From Nothophaeocryptopus gaeumannii (lineage: Eukaryota > Ascomycota > Dothideomycetes > Mycosphaerellales > Mycosphaerellaceae), in assembly GCA_031771865.1 (NCBI GenBank), contig JASISA010000002.1, positions 1,116,001-1,180,000 on the forward strand: a DNA stretch of 64,000 nt. Reading direction: 5' to 3'. A program made the translations under genes and the position numbers. Below the pieces are notes generated by a model. It was not told the origin of the DNA. It worked only from the letters and a program-made list of their open reading frames with translations, and made no database searches. This document shows positions 33,775 to 44,267 of this stretch, one piece after another (positions within the stretch are counted from its first letter, which is position 1; every line of letters starts with the position of its first letter).

Positions 33775-35282
33775 TTAGGCGTGCGACCCGTTTGTCGTGC
33801 TGCCATTTGTTGTCCAAGCCTTGGGCGACAGCAATCCCATCTTCTCCGCCGTGCCCTCAGACTTCTCAGCAAGATCATTGACCTTACCAATCTCAAAGCC
33901 AGCAATGGCCTTGTACGTCAACCCAATACCCTCCAGGTGATCTTGTGGTATCACATCGTTGATGTGCTTGAAGCCATCAGGTGCTCTCTCATATACTACT
34001 TGGAGAACGTGATCCGGACCATTGCCTCTGTTTGCATAAACGATCTTTGCGGTGGCCGGCAATCTCTCGTCCTGGTACTGCTTGAGAGCCGCTGGGATAT
34101 CATACACGATGCCAGCTCTCCAGCTTTCGAGGCACTTTGTGAGGCAAGCAGCATCGAGGATCGCTTGGCTGGCTCCATTCGATCCTATCGGGTACATGGG
34201 ATGAGCGGCGTCTCCGAGAAGAGTCAGGTTTCCAAACGACCATCTGTCGACTGGAGTGCGATCGCACATGGGGTACTCGAAGACCTTTCCAGTCTTCTCG
34301 ATCAGGTCGGGAACATTCAAGAAGCCAAACGTCCAGTCTTTGAATTCTCCGGCGAATCTCTCCTTGGGCACCGACATCAACCAGTCCGTCTTCTCGGGTG
34401 GGGTGGTGTCCTGCGACACAATGTCAGCTTTGCCACGCCAACCTCGAAAGACGGCTTGACTTACGGGATCGTTCTCGTCCCTCACTCGAAGCTCGGCGAT
34501 CCAGTTGCACTGTAATTAAAGTCAACCTAATGCAATCAAAATCCACGATCGATTCCACATACCAGCGATTTCGTTTTAGCCGCCTCGTTTGGGTACTTGT
34601 GAATTGGATACGCGATGAACTTCTGGTTCGCATGCCCACTCCACACCATCGATGCACCTGTCAAGAAGGGCTCTCGCTCTAAACATCCACGCCACAGGAT
34701 CCGGCCTGAGAAGTGAGGTGGCCCTTCCCGAGGGTACAGAATTCGTCGCACGGTCGAGTTGATGCCATCGGCAGCAATGACCACATCGGCCTCTGTCTCA
34801 GAGCCAGTAGCAGCTTCGCCAGATCGTTTCTGCACGAATCGTAGCTTCGCCTGTTGACCCTTCTCCAGATTGTGCTGAAAGCTCTCCAGAGAGTGATTCA
34901 GATGGATTCGATCTTCACCCAATCGTTCCCTCACAGTCTCCAGTAGCAGCATCTGCAGATGACCTCTGTGGATACTGAATTGTGGGATCCTATACCCAGC
35001 AAACTTTCCTCGTGGCTCGCTGATGATAGGATTGCCAAGTCGATCGTAGTAGTTGAGTTCCTGTGTCTCGACCCCCGTTGCTTCCAGAGCTGGCAAAAGT
35101 CCTAGATCTCGAAGAACGAGAACAGCATGCGGCTGAACGTTGATTCCAACTCCGAGCGAGGTCAGCTGGCTGACCTGCTCGAAGAGATGTATGTTCTTGA
35201 ATCCATGGGCGTGCAAGTGAAGGGCCGTGACGAGTCCGCCAACACCAGCTCCAATGATGGATATCTTGGGGTCAGAAGGCAT
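33775..35282 (-). CDS. FAD-dependent monooxygenase, salicylate-hydroxylase type
   Basis: Exons 35282-34563, 34509-34465 and 34410-33775 give 466 residues. ISIIGAGVGGLVTALHLHAHG is the FAD-binding motif, DVVIAADGINSTVRRIL is the DG motif, and LLGDAAHPMYPIGSNGASQA is the GD motif of group A flavoprotein hydroxylases. Such enzymes add oxygen to aromatic rings using NAD(P)H. The last intron (54 bp) is in frame without a stop, so an isoform retaining it is possible. The C-terminal TTNGSTTNGSHA is a low-complexity tail. Cytosolic; substrate unknown. Confidence 0.9.
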
Positions 35283-36224
35283 GTTCTCGATCGATTTTGT
35301 TTACTGGACAATTCTTCCTTGTAATTATGTTCAGAATAGCAGGAAACACAAACCTCTCTCATTGCCAATGGCATGCACTTTGGACGAAGGATCCCAAGAG
35401 AGGGGAATAAAGATTTGATTAAGCTTAAGCCAAAATGGGTTAAAGTCTGAGTCGGGATGTCAAGACGGCAATTCTGAGATCAGCCTATACGCGAGTTGAA
35501 GAGGACACGCTTGGCCTTGCATCTCGGAATAATTGCTTCCATGTCCGGTAGAACCGGATTACACTGCTCATGGTATTCAGACATTCTTCAGATCGGGACA
35601 ATCATAACCACCTTGAGCAAGGCAAGGGTGCTCAGGTACATCCTACAGGAGACAGCCTTGCTCTGCAAAGGATATGCCGATCCAGAGGCCTTTGTATGCT
35701 GTTTGCCATGGGGGAGATGATGATGATGATGCCGCGATGAAGATTGGGCGAGAGCTTGGGCTGTCGATGAAGAAGACGAAGAGTATGTGGTCGACGATGA
35801 CGATGATGAAGAGTATGTAGTCGACGATGCGCGAAATGAGCAGGATGTAGCGTCTCGGAGCCGGCGGAGCGAGGCCCGACACAACGAAGACCTCAGCCTC
35901 CCACTAGAGGCCGTGCAACTCCCAAATCAACGCCGCGATAATGATCGAGGTGGTCCGCCATCGAGCAGCTCGCACTCTCTACTGCTTGAGGCATAGTGCG
36001 GCAATCATCAATCGAACCGGAGCGAGCAAATCCGGCCACAGAGGCAGCATGGCATTCCTCGGGCTCCGCGCTTAAAACCGACTCCTGCATCGTCGCCGTC
36101 AGGGACCATCATAGACATGGGAAAACACTCATATATTGCGCATGTATCTTTGCTTGTGTTTGCAAAGTATCTCGAGCACTATCTCGGAACCACTCCCTAC
36201 TTTACTTCTCACCACCCAAGCATC
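35283..36224. other. Intergenic with acidic trinucleotide tract
   Basis: No confident gene. At 35708-35830 a GAT/GAA-rich tract is embedded in a plus-strand frame open to 35996. It would encode Asp/Glu runs with EEYVVDD repeated twice, but it lacks an ATG and is preceded by stops. It could be a terminal exon or a decayed gene. Confidence 0.4.
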
Positions 36225-37294
36225 ATGTCTGACACGAACCGTATCAAGAACGTGGCCATCGTGGGCGCCGCTGGCAACTGCGGCAGCTTCATGACTGCTG
36301 AGCTCCTCAAAACCGGGAAGCATACAGTCACAGCTATCACGCGAGCTGATAGCGAGAGCACATTCCCAGAGGGTCTCTTGGTTGAGAGAGTCGACTACGA
36401 TAAGCCCGAAACCCTTGTCGAAGCACTGCGAGGCCAAGATGCTCTGGTCATCACTCTCAGCGGCTATGCTCTTGCAGTGGAGAAGCAGCTCATTGACGCT
36501 GCAGGAGAAGCTGGCGTGCCTTTCATCTTGCCGAACGAGTGGGCGGCAGACAGCGCGAACGAGGCTCTGGTGAGAGATGTATTCATCTTTCAGCCAAAAG
36601 GTGAGCTTTCTGCGCAAGGGTGATAGTGTAGGCTGACACGGCAGAAGTCGCCACTCGCAAAGCCATCGAACATCTTGGGAAGAGCTCCTATATTGCTGTC
36701 TCGACCGGCTTTTGGTACGAATGGACTCTTGCGATGGCAACTACCTTCGGCTTCGACTTCGCCAAGCGGGAGGTGACCTTCTTTGATGATGGCGAGACCA
36801 AGATCTCGGTCTCGACGTGGCCGCAGGTATGCACAGCTCAATCTTTTGAGCGCAAGAATTGAGCTAATGCGACCAAGATTGGACGCGCTGTTGCCGCGCT
36901 CCTTAGCTTGCCTATTCACGCAGAAGGATCGAGTCGGGAAGCCTGCCTAGATCACTTCAGAAACAAAGTCGTTTACACCAACTCGTTCACGATTAGTCAA
37001 GGGAACATGTTCGACTCTGTGCTGCGGATGACAGGAGCCACGGAAGCTGACTGGACAATCTCGAAAGAACCAGTCAAGGAGCGATTCGCGAGTGGCCTAC
37101 AGGAGATCCAGGAGGGTAAGCGAAGCGGATATGCCAAGATTCTATGCTCTCGTGTCTTCTATCCTGATGGCTGCGGCGATGTGGAGCACAAGAAGGGTAC
37201 TATGAATGCGCTGCTTGATCTACCAACGGAGGATCTGGATGAAGCAACAGAAGTTGCTATTGAAAGGTCGAAGAAGTCGAACTGGGTTGCTTGA
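36225..37294 (+). CDS. NmrA-like / isoflavone-reductase-like NAD(P)-binding protein
   Basis: Exons 36225-36600, 36645-36826 and 36878-37294 give 324 residues. VAIVGAAGNCGSFMTAELLK is a Rossmann motif of the atypical SDR (NmrA/PCBER) class, and the core continues with DALVITLSGYA and FILPNEWAAD. There is no SDR Tyr-Lys pair, as usual for the class. Members are either reductases of aromatic ring systems or redox-sensing regulators. The conserved VSTGFWYEW block fits the fungal isoflavone-reductase-like (CipA-type) group. Cytosolic. No neighbouring pathway is evident. Confidence 0.88.
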
Positions 37295-37563
37295 GCACCA
37301 GTCCGCAGCAGGAGTTCCGCACATCAGGCTGTTTTTCGACCAACGTCCTACCCGCTCAGCCATCATCCTCTGTGGTCTTTTGCTCTGCTTTGGTTTTGTC
37401 TCATCGTCCTGGCTCAGAAGGCAAGAAACTGGGAGTTACCGAATGCGGAAACTCTCTTACTCAGTGCATTTCGAACAAAGAAAGCGCAATCAGTTCACAC
37501 TACTCTTCTCAACATACCGTATCAGCAGCGAGCTCTCGAAAACTCTCAGACAATCCGAACATC

Positions 37564-37947
37564 ATGGCCGCGCCCTTCCGCCGCTAACCCGTCCGAACGT
37601 GCCCTCGCCGCGGCTCCTTCCACACCGCGCCCAGCACTCCAATCTCAGGCCAACTTCCAGCACCAGCTGCGCCATTCGTCCCCGCAGTCCCACAAGACTA
37701 TGCCCGTCTTTACTCCAAACAATTCCTGGAACCAACCCACGAGCGCGAAGAACGCGACATGCGCCTCAAACACGTCAAACAACTTGACGAGCTCAAAGCC
37801 TTCCTCTTTCCATATGCCCGCAGTGCGACTGGTACTCCAGTGGAGATCAAGATTAGGGACTTGCCGTATGACCGATTGTATGACAGAGATTTGGAGGGTC
37901 AAAGTACAGTACCAAAACGATGCTGGGTGTGGCTTTCTGTGAGGTAG
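37564..37947 (+). pseudogene. Small gene or relic, frames disagree
   Basis: The coding signal is clear in QDYARLYSKQFLEPTHEREE and VEIKIRDLPYDRLYDRDLEG (frame ending at 37947). The natural-looking N-terminal part (NPSERALAAAPSTPRPALQS) is in another frame, and the ATG at 37564 meets a stop after seven codons. A GTGAGG donor follows CWVWLS, so a further exon may exist. Either a small spliced gene I could not close or a broken one. No family recognised. Confidence 0.35.
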
Positions 37948-38272
37948 CGTTTCAAGGAAAGTCACGAGAGGCTCTCTAACAGCAGAAATTGTGCATACTC
38001 AGTCAGATACTACACGATGATATTGAATGTGATCGCTTCTCGGTTGCTGGCAGAGCTCAGGATTGAATGCCTCAGGGAAGATAATTTCACGTGACAGGAT
38101 TGGCAAAATCTCGAGCTTCGCGTTACAGTAGCTGACTTCACCCTCCTCCACTTTTCAACATCCTCTCTCTGTCTATCCATGAGCAGCACAAAGTAGAGAG
38201 CACCAGCATGTGAGCACTCAAAGTGGTATCGGAAGATATGCTCATAGTGCTCTGTCCGAGGCGGGCATGAAA

Positions 38273-38636
38273 GGTTCAGGAACTATATCCAAGGCGAAGA
38301 AGGGCTTTCGCCATATCGATGCTATGGACGTTGACCAGCATACACCCGCGGGAGTATGACCTTGAGCCCCAACGACCACGACTTCCGGCCTCCTTCCATG
38401 CCTTCATTCTCGGTCCGCCTGCCATGCCAGTCCAGAACGTATTTTCAGATCTCACCTTCCACACCGTCGAGCGTACTCCGATGCCCCTTCCGGCAACGCC
38501 ATGGACAGCGAGGCTCGTCAAATATCGGAAGGAACTTGAGTCAGGTCAGCGATAGACTCTAGATTTGGCACCTGGTTGGACTTATCTTCAGACTCGAATC
38601 TGATCTTGTACAGATGGAAGCTCTTTCGCCGCATGA
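38273..38636 (+). CDS. Possible terminal exons of an unrecognised gene
   Basis: An acceptor-like AG near 38279 opens a frame with RRRRAFAISMLWTLTSIH, then ASFHAFILGPPAMPVQNVFS and PLPATPWTARLVKYRKELES. A donor at 38545 and acceptor at 38613 add DGSSFAA and a stop at 38636. From the internal ATG at 38319 this closes at 82 residues. Composition looks coding, but the 5' exons were not found. It might belong with the fragment at 37564. Confidence 0.35.
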
Positions 38637-38743
38637 CCGCCGACAAGCTCATGTCAATGCGTTGCCCGCCGGGCGCCACGAGGAGGCACGCTTCCAGCCC
38701 AGCACCCTGAGGCCTATGTTAGCATTCTCGACAGCGGGACAAC

Positions 38744-39043
38744 TTACCTCGATTTTGCTCGACCCAGTCCATCCACCACTCCTCCGCCTTGTCGTTCGCC
38801 CGCCCAACCGCCACCCTCAGACTCTCCGGTCCTCCAACAGGTCGTGCGCGCGCTCGCCTCCACCCCGAGCTCCATCCATCCCCCCGTCAGGTTTTGCGTG
38901 CGCTCACCACTCTCCTCGAGCGTCATCCCCCCTCTCAGCAGGCTGTGCGTGCGCGCGCTATCCTCTGCGAGCATCCCCAATTCTCCTAACAGGTCGTGCG
39001 TGCGCTCTCCATCCACCTCGAGCAATCCCTCTTCATCTCCCAT
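38744..39043 (-). CDS. Possible protein of 17-residue tandem repeats
   Basis: A 99-codon frame from the ATG at 39043 lies across a minisatellite. The protein repeats every 17 residues with a core like ERTHDLL, ARTHSLL, ERTQNLT and SARTTCW. The array keeps a 51-bp (3 x 17) period on average, which favours coding, but no other support exists. Confidence 0.25.
   Translation of the reverse strand: MGDEEGLLEVDGERTHDLLGELGMLAEDSARTHSLLRGGMTLEESGERTQNLTGGWMELGVEASARTTCWRTGESEGGGWAGERQGGGVVDGLGRAKSR
38837..39035. repeat. Minisatellite, about four copies of a 49-53 bp unit
   Basis: Copies begin near 38837, 38886, 38936 and 38989 with CAGG[TC]-[TC]GTGCG-type starts (for example CAGGTCGTGCGCGCGCTC and CAGGTCGTGCGTGCGCTC). 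They end in C-rich tails. Seen directly; copies are about 70 percent alike by eye. Confidence 0.7.
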
Positions 39044-39705
39044 CCTTCGACATCACGATGTCGCTGAATTTCCGCAGCGTCGTAGCCTGCCGACTCTCTT
39101 ATCCCCTCCCCATCCCCTCTCCCTACGCAGAACGCAGCAAAAGGCAAACAGCAAAAACCAAACAAAGCAAAGCAAAAGCAACGCAAACCCGGGCCTACCC
39201 AAACGGGCCTCCCCCAAACGCTCAATCCGGCCCTGCCGCTCTTTTTGCCTCCTGATTTTACAACGCCCCTATCTAATTTTCTTGGTGGCCTGGGCGAACC
39301 CTTTACGCCGAAGCTTAGCACGCTGGATCCTCGCCGACCGCCATCAGCTCCCCAGGCGCACGAGGCCTTTTCTCCCCTTCTCCTCCTCTCCTCCTCTCCT
39401 CCTCTCCTCCTCTCCTCTCTCCTCTCTCCTCCACTGGCGTGCCATGATCCGCCGAGACTCCGATGTGAGCGTGAGTCGTCGCAGATCGAGGTCGTCGAAG
39501 AAGCCGATTTTCGTCGAGAATCCACTCCGGCTCCGTTCCCGCAATCACCAGAGAACATTCAGCACCTGTGCCTCATGTCTCTTCTCGAAGGCGAGCTCTG
39601 ACGTGCCCAGCCAATGATGGTGATCCGGAACGTGCATCATAAGATGCGTGTGCCCTCGTGGTCGGAACGTATGCGAGCGACAGCTGGATGGTGAAAAGAC
39701 CGAGT
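39044..39705. other. Intergenic with pyrimidine microsatellite
   Basis: Contains a CTCCTCTCCTCCT-type tract at about 39377-39432 and purine-rich A/C sequence near 39130-39190. No gene supported. Confidence 0.5.
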
Positions 39706-40941
39706 TCAACCCCAGAGTGCTGACTTGACCGCTGTCCAGGTATTCGATACCCAGGACTTGAGTCGGGCCACCAGGCTGATGTTGTTCACGGCCGGTTCGG
39801 TCTCCTGCTGTCGTCGCTCTCGTTCCGTTCGTCGTCGATTGCCTTCCCGGATCCGTGTCTCCCACTGGCTGTGGTCGACGTACTGACCGTCCTCGTGGTC
39901 ATCGCGCTGTTCACTGGGATGAGAAACAGGCACACAAGGCTCGGATCGGTAGACCGGGTCGCAGGCGTTGACGTTCGGTGTGCGCTGCTGATGGTGCAGG
40001 TACGCTTCTTCGATGGCCTCCTTGATGGCAGGGCCGTAAGGGTGTGGCAGCCTCTCTTGCAGCCTCTTCCTCGCGATCTGGAAGTGGCTTCTCCGTTGGC
40101 GCGGGTCCTCTGGCAAATGGCCATTGCGGATATCGCGCTCGTAGTACTCGTTCGCCTTGTCCATGTCGCGTATGATACGCTGGATCTTGTCGCCGAATCG
40201 TTCGAGCGTCACGTCGCCGTGTCGCAGGCGAGACTCGGTTTGGCGGGATTTAGCCTGGGCTTCGATGGCGGCGGCCCTGGCCTTGGCGAGTTCGTTCTGA
40301 CGGAGGTTGGCAAGAGACTTCGCGTGTCGTTCGCTTCTACGATCAGCGAGCGCGTCGCGAAGTGCACCGAAGGCGTCTCTGGCAATGGTTCGCCGATCGT
40401 GGGCAACTGCGGTCTGCTCCATGTATCGCTCCAAGGATCCAGTCAGTGCTGGTTGGCCGAGGTTCCGTGGAATGGTAGGGACGGTCGGTCGTTGGCTGAA
40501 ACGTCCTTCCTGCTCGATCCCTTTCCACTTCAGCCTCTCTGGTACGGGCTTGGCCAACTTGAAATCACGTGGGGCCTGGTGCTTTGTCGTCTTGTCATTG
40601 GCAGTCGGTAGCCCTTCCTCGTCGGCCATCAATCGGTCGATGAGTCTTCCGCGGTAGTTGTTTGCCGGAACCGGGCCGAGCAGATATGGCAAATCTGCGT
40701 GAGCTGGTCTCGCCTTGGTTGGTGATCTTATCGAAGGCGGCATCGGTCGGACGGAAGAGGTGATGGCTGGCGGAGGGTTGCCAAAGGCGACTCTCGAGGA
40801 CATGGCAGCTCTTGGCGGCGAGCTGGCGAATGGGTCGGCCTCGTTGGTCATGAGCCTAAGGCGGAAGGTGTTTCCCTGATTTGCTGTTGCCTGGGATGGC
40901 AGTGCACGGTGGTGTGCAAGCGTGTGGTGTATGCGTTGCAT
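39706..40941 (-). CDS. Charged, partly coiled-coil protein of unknown function
   Basis: Single exon of 411 residues from the ATG at 40941; an internal start at 40851 (MTNEADPFASSP) may be the real one. The N-terminus is Pro/Ser-rich and disordered. Residues 190-290 are Arg, Ala, Glu and Gln-rich helix (ERHAKSLANLRQNELAKARA), a likely coiled coil. The C-terminus ends in SLVARLKSWVSNTWTAVKSALWG, which looks like an amphipathic, possibly membrane-binding helix. No domain is recognised. The opposite strand also has a long open frame, a side effect of the composition. Confidence 0.6.
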   Translation of the reverse strand: MQRIHHTLAHHRALPSQATANQGNTFRLRLMTNEADPFASSPPRAAMSSRVAFGNPPPAITSSVRPMPPSIRSPTKARPAHADLPYLLGPVPANNYRGRLIDRLMADEEGLPTANDKTTKHQAPRDFKLAKPVPERLKWKGIEQEGRFSQRPTVPTIPRNLGQPALTGSLERYMEQTAVAHDRRTIARDAFGALRDALADRRSERHAKSLANLRQNELAKARAAAIEAQAKSRQTESRLRHGDVTLERFGDKIQRIIRDMDKANEYYERDIRNGHLPEDPRQRRSHFQIARKRLQERLPHPYGPAIKEAIEEAYLHHQQRTPNVNACDPVYRSEPCVPVSHPSEQRDDHEDGQYVDHSQWETRIREGNRRRTERERRQQETEPAVNNISLVARLKSWVSNTWTAVKSALWG

Positions 40942-41953
40942 GGCGAAGTCGGTGAGGTGCAGTGGTGTTGGCGTGCTTGGCTCCTGTCAGTTCTGCGAAG
41001 CAAGCCAGCAAGTGAACAAGAATAACTTTGTGTGATGGCAGTGATGGCGAAGAGTAGAGGGTGGTGGGCAGGAAGTTGGCCGGCGACAGAAGGCATCCAA
41101 AACGAAAGAAGAGAAGCAACGATGATGTTGACGATGGCTTGAAGGATTTGATGATGGGTGACGATGGGGGTTGGGGTGTACCTACCGCGTTGATGGTGGT
41201 CAATGGAGAGAAGAGGAGGAAGGTGAAGGTGGACAAGGAAGTCGTATATATACGGCTACGTTGCAGTGCACGGGGCACGTAAACAAGGACGACAGACCAT
41301 CGTCATAAGAGTCATACGAGAACAGTGCGTATCTTTGCAGAGGGTGAAGGCCAATAGGGATTGCTTGGGTGGTCGGTATGCCGTGATAGGAGATCACGGA
41401 GGGAAAAGTCGTGGACGCAGAACTTTGCCACCCAAGCTCCGACCGAAACTTGAACAGACAATGGACGAGATGTTGAGCGTCTGGTATCAAGAGTGAAGTT
41501 GAGAGATGGAGAGAATTGTAAGTTGGGAAGGCCCGGCAAGTCAACCGATCGATCAATTGGTGTCTGTCATGACAGTCGTTCACGAGGCGACTCTGAAGAC
41601 CAAGCACAATGCGCACAGTGAGGAAGCAGCAATAGTACGTGGACGTTTAGCAACGACGGCGCTCCTTCAGGCTACGATCGTACTGTTATGTAGAGTGATG
41701 TGACGGTGGTTCTCTTCGAGAAAGGGTGCCTTCCTCGCAACAGCCATGCCCCGGCCAGCTGCTGCCGAAAGTGATCAGACCGTTATAGCGATGGCACTTT
41801 TGAAGGTTGTGACGGCTGGACTTGGAAGAGATGAGATTCTCTTGTTAAAAAGTCATCTATAAATGTAGGAACAGCGGAAGAGTCGAAATTATCACCCAGC
41901 CAGCAACCATCACAATTACTTCGTCACAAACGATCGTAGCCGCGGTACGGCAC
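40942..41953. other. Intergenic, no gene seen
   Basis: About 1 kb. Short frames on both strands show no domain or splice support. It contains the promoter of the charged-protein gene; the HypX-like gene ends at its right side. Confidence 0.5.
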
Positions 41954-44267
41954 CTAAGCAGCACTCCGAAACAGTCTATCCACGGTCTCATTCAACGACA
42001 TCGGACTCTCCGGTGGCGTTGGCAGCTCCTCGACAGGATGCTTGTAATAGCAAGAGAACACAGTCTCCAACTTCTTTTCGACCTCGACAACACGAACATC
42101 AGGCATGGCATGAGCCAATACCTCTGATCGCGTCGTAGCATTCTCATCCCGCTTGCGGGTGACACTGCTCACTTCCGCCGCGAGCTTCTTGCGAAGGTTT
42201 GCGATGAGCTTTGTCTCAGCCAACTTCTGATAATGCTCGACGCTATCGAAGTCATCCGTATCTTCCTCATCCCGATGACTATCATCGAACGCGCGACGAT
42301 GAGTAGCGAAACGAAGAGGAGTCTGAGAAGCCTTGACCTTACGAACGAAATCGAAGCGACGGCTATGGTACCGTGTCGACCGAGCACTCCAGAAGTCAAG
42401 ACTCATCTCGCCCAACTCATTGGCACGAGCGCGGGCAAGAGCAGACAAGGACAAGTCAACATTCTTCTTCCAGAGCCCTCGCTTCAAAATGCCAGGCTGC
42501 AGGAGATAAGCGATATGCGTCTTGATGTAATCCTCCAAGACAGCTCCCGTGCCGGGGAAGACATAGTCGACAAGCCCGATAGACTGAGCCTGTAATGAGC
42601 TGATGGGAGTCATCTCCCTCAAAATCTTCTTGGCGTTCATCTCACCGCATCGACCGAAATATGAGACAGTGTGATATTCGGACCCGAAGAGCCCGACGGC
42701 GCGATAGGCTGGATTGAGGACGACGCTGGATCCTGCGACGACCACATCACATGCCGTAGCGAGGGCGACTCCTCCGGCTGCTGCATTACCTCGGACAGCT
42801 GCGATGGTGAGGATGTCGCGGCTTGGGAACTCGAGCAGGAGATAGTGCACCACGTCGTCGATCCGGTTGATGTTCAGCCACGATTCGACCGAAGCGTCTG
42901 CTGCGGCTTCGATGGAATTGAGCGCAATGCCATTGCTGAAGTATGCACCGCCCATCAAGACGACAGCTTGTACAGGACTCTGATCTGTCGATTGAGCGAT
43001 GACATGGTCGAGTGCTTCGATCAAATGCGAGCATTGGCTAGTCGCCATAGCCCCATTGTAAAAGTCGAAATAGACATAAGCCGTCTTCTTTCGGCAATCG
43101 TCTATCTCAAAGTCGACCCACACTTCTTGAAATGTTTCAGATGTCGATAGCTTCCAGTCGAGTGGAGTCAGCCAATTGTGAGACCGGATCTCATCGGGCG
43201 TTAGCAGCCCAAGCTCCACCAGACCGAATGTGGCTGGGACTTTGGGCCACAAAGCCTTATCAGTCTTGGTCTTGGGTCGACGGACGTGAGTGATCCAAAC
43301 GCCTTTGCCGTCGCAGGTAGAGATGCAGACAGCTTCGTTGCGGATTCCAAGGAGCTGGAATGACAGCTTGCCGAGAGAGATCGCTTGGCGTTGATCGGCG
43401 TTGGCTTCGATGCTGCCACCATAGATATAGAGATTGGGGCCGAATATCTTGCTGAGTACACCTGGTTGTGAGTCACCGCATCTTATACGGCGTGAGATCT
43501 GTTGTGAAGTGTGTCGCTTAATGTCGAAGTCTCGCTGGGCGGCCTTCAGGAGGGGACGATGATGGAGCTTACCGCCCTGGAAGACCATGTTGTCCGTGAC
43601 TGAGAGGCGACCATGGTTTACCTCAGCTTGTAGAGATGGCTTGATGGATTGCGTGACGAGTCCGTGTGTGGTGTGGTTGGCAGCAGCTGCTGACTTTATT
43701 CGGCTGATTGCAGCAATTGTAGCAGTGATTGCGGATTGTGTCACAGGTCCGCGGTACAGCTCTGACTTCGTGAGGCCGGATTGATCGATATCGATGGGGA
43801 ATTGTTCGAACGCCCAAACTGGGCCAGCGTCAAACTCTTCGATGGCTTGAAGGATAGTGATGCCCCAGTGTGTACGGCCTGTTTGGATATCTTCGTTGTT
43901 CAGCTTCTTCAATAAATCGTCGGCGTCATCGACGGTTCCATCATCGCCCATCAAGACCCAGTCGAGAGCGCTAGGTCCGACGTCGCCTGGAGGACCAGGA
44001 TGGATGATGAGTGTCAAGTAGTTCTCGTAGATGTGCTGTGGTGGATGTTAGTCAATGTTCACCGTCTGGGTCGAGGCTACTCACCTTGGGTACATGCGTC
44101 GTAAGAAAGGGGCAGATGACGAGATCAGGCCCAGAAAGCGCGACAGCGGAGATCATAAGCTCTTCTGATAATGCGTATTCGATCGAAACGTCGTGACATT
44201 TCGACAGCGCCAGATAGAGACGTTGCGAGAGGGAGTTGTGTGCCGTGCAAAGAAACAGGATCTTCAT
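41954..44267 (-). CDS. HypX-like formyltransferase/enoyl-CoA-hydratase fusion
   Basis: Exons 44267-44085 and 44035-41954 give 754 residues. Residues 1-270 resemble the formyl-transferase hydrolase domain, with YLTLIIHPGPPGDVGPSALD carrying the conserved HPGPPGD. The second half is a crotonase fold with AAVRGNAAAGGVALATACDV (oxyanion hole) and NPAYRAVGLFGSEYHTVSYF, whose GSEY matches the Tyr/Glu site of HypX/HoxX. Bacterial HypX takes formyl from formyl-tetrahydrofolate and releases CO for [NiFe]-hydrogenase maturation. A fungus has no such hydrogenase, so the role here is open. A Lys/Arg-rich extension of about 150 residues follows the crotonase fold; bacterial HypX is about 540-600 residues. 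Confidence 0.88.

Noticed and set aside
32811..33905. Long unspliced start for the F-box-like gene
   Set aside because: It would overlap the monooxygenase 3' end on the same strand and give an unnatural Arg/Gln-rich N-terminus; the spliced ATG at 33639 closes neatly.
34411..34464. Frame continuing through the last monooxygenase intron
   Set aside because: The 54 bp are open and in frame, but good GTAAGT and CGCAG ends favour an intron; kept only as a possible retained-intron isoform.
37206..37787. 193-codon plus-strand frame
   Set aside because: Overlaps the last exon of the NmrA-like gene in another frame and continues into leader sequence; composition is not protein-like.
38837..39035. 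CRISPR-like spaced repeats
   Set aside because: Units are contiguous and imperfect with no distinct spacers, and the genome is eukaryotic; this is a minisatellite.
39361..39435. CT-rich tract as a structural or regulatory element
   Set aside because: Simple pyrimidine microsatellite in a gene-poor spacer; nothing further supports a function.
39871..40611. 246-codon plus-strand frame
   Set aside because: Antisense to the 411-residue charged protein. The minus frame has the better start, a coiled-coil pattern and a natural end.
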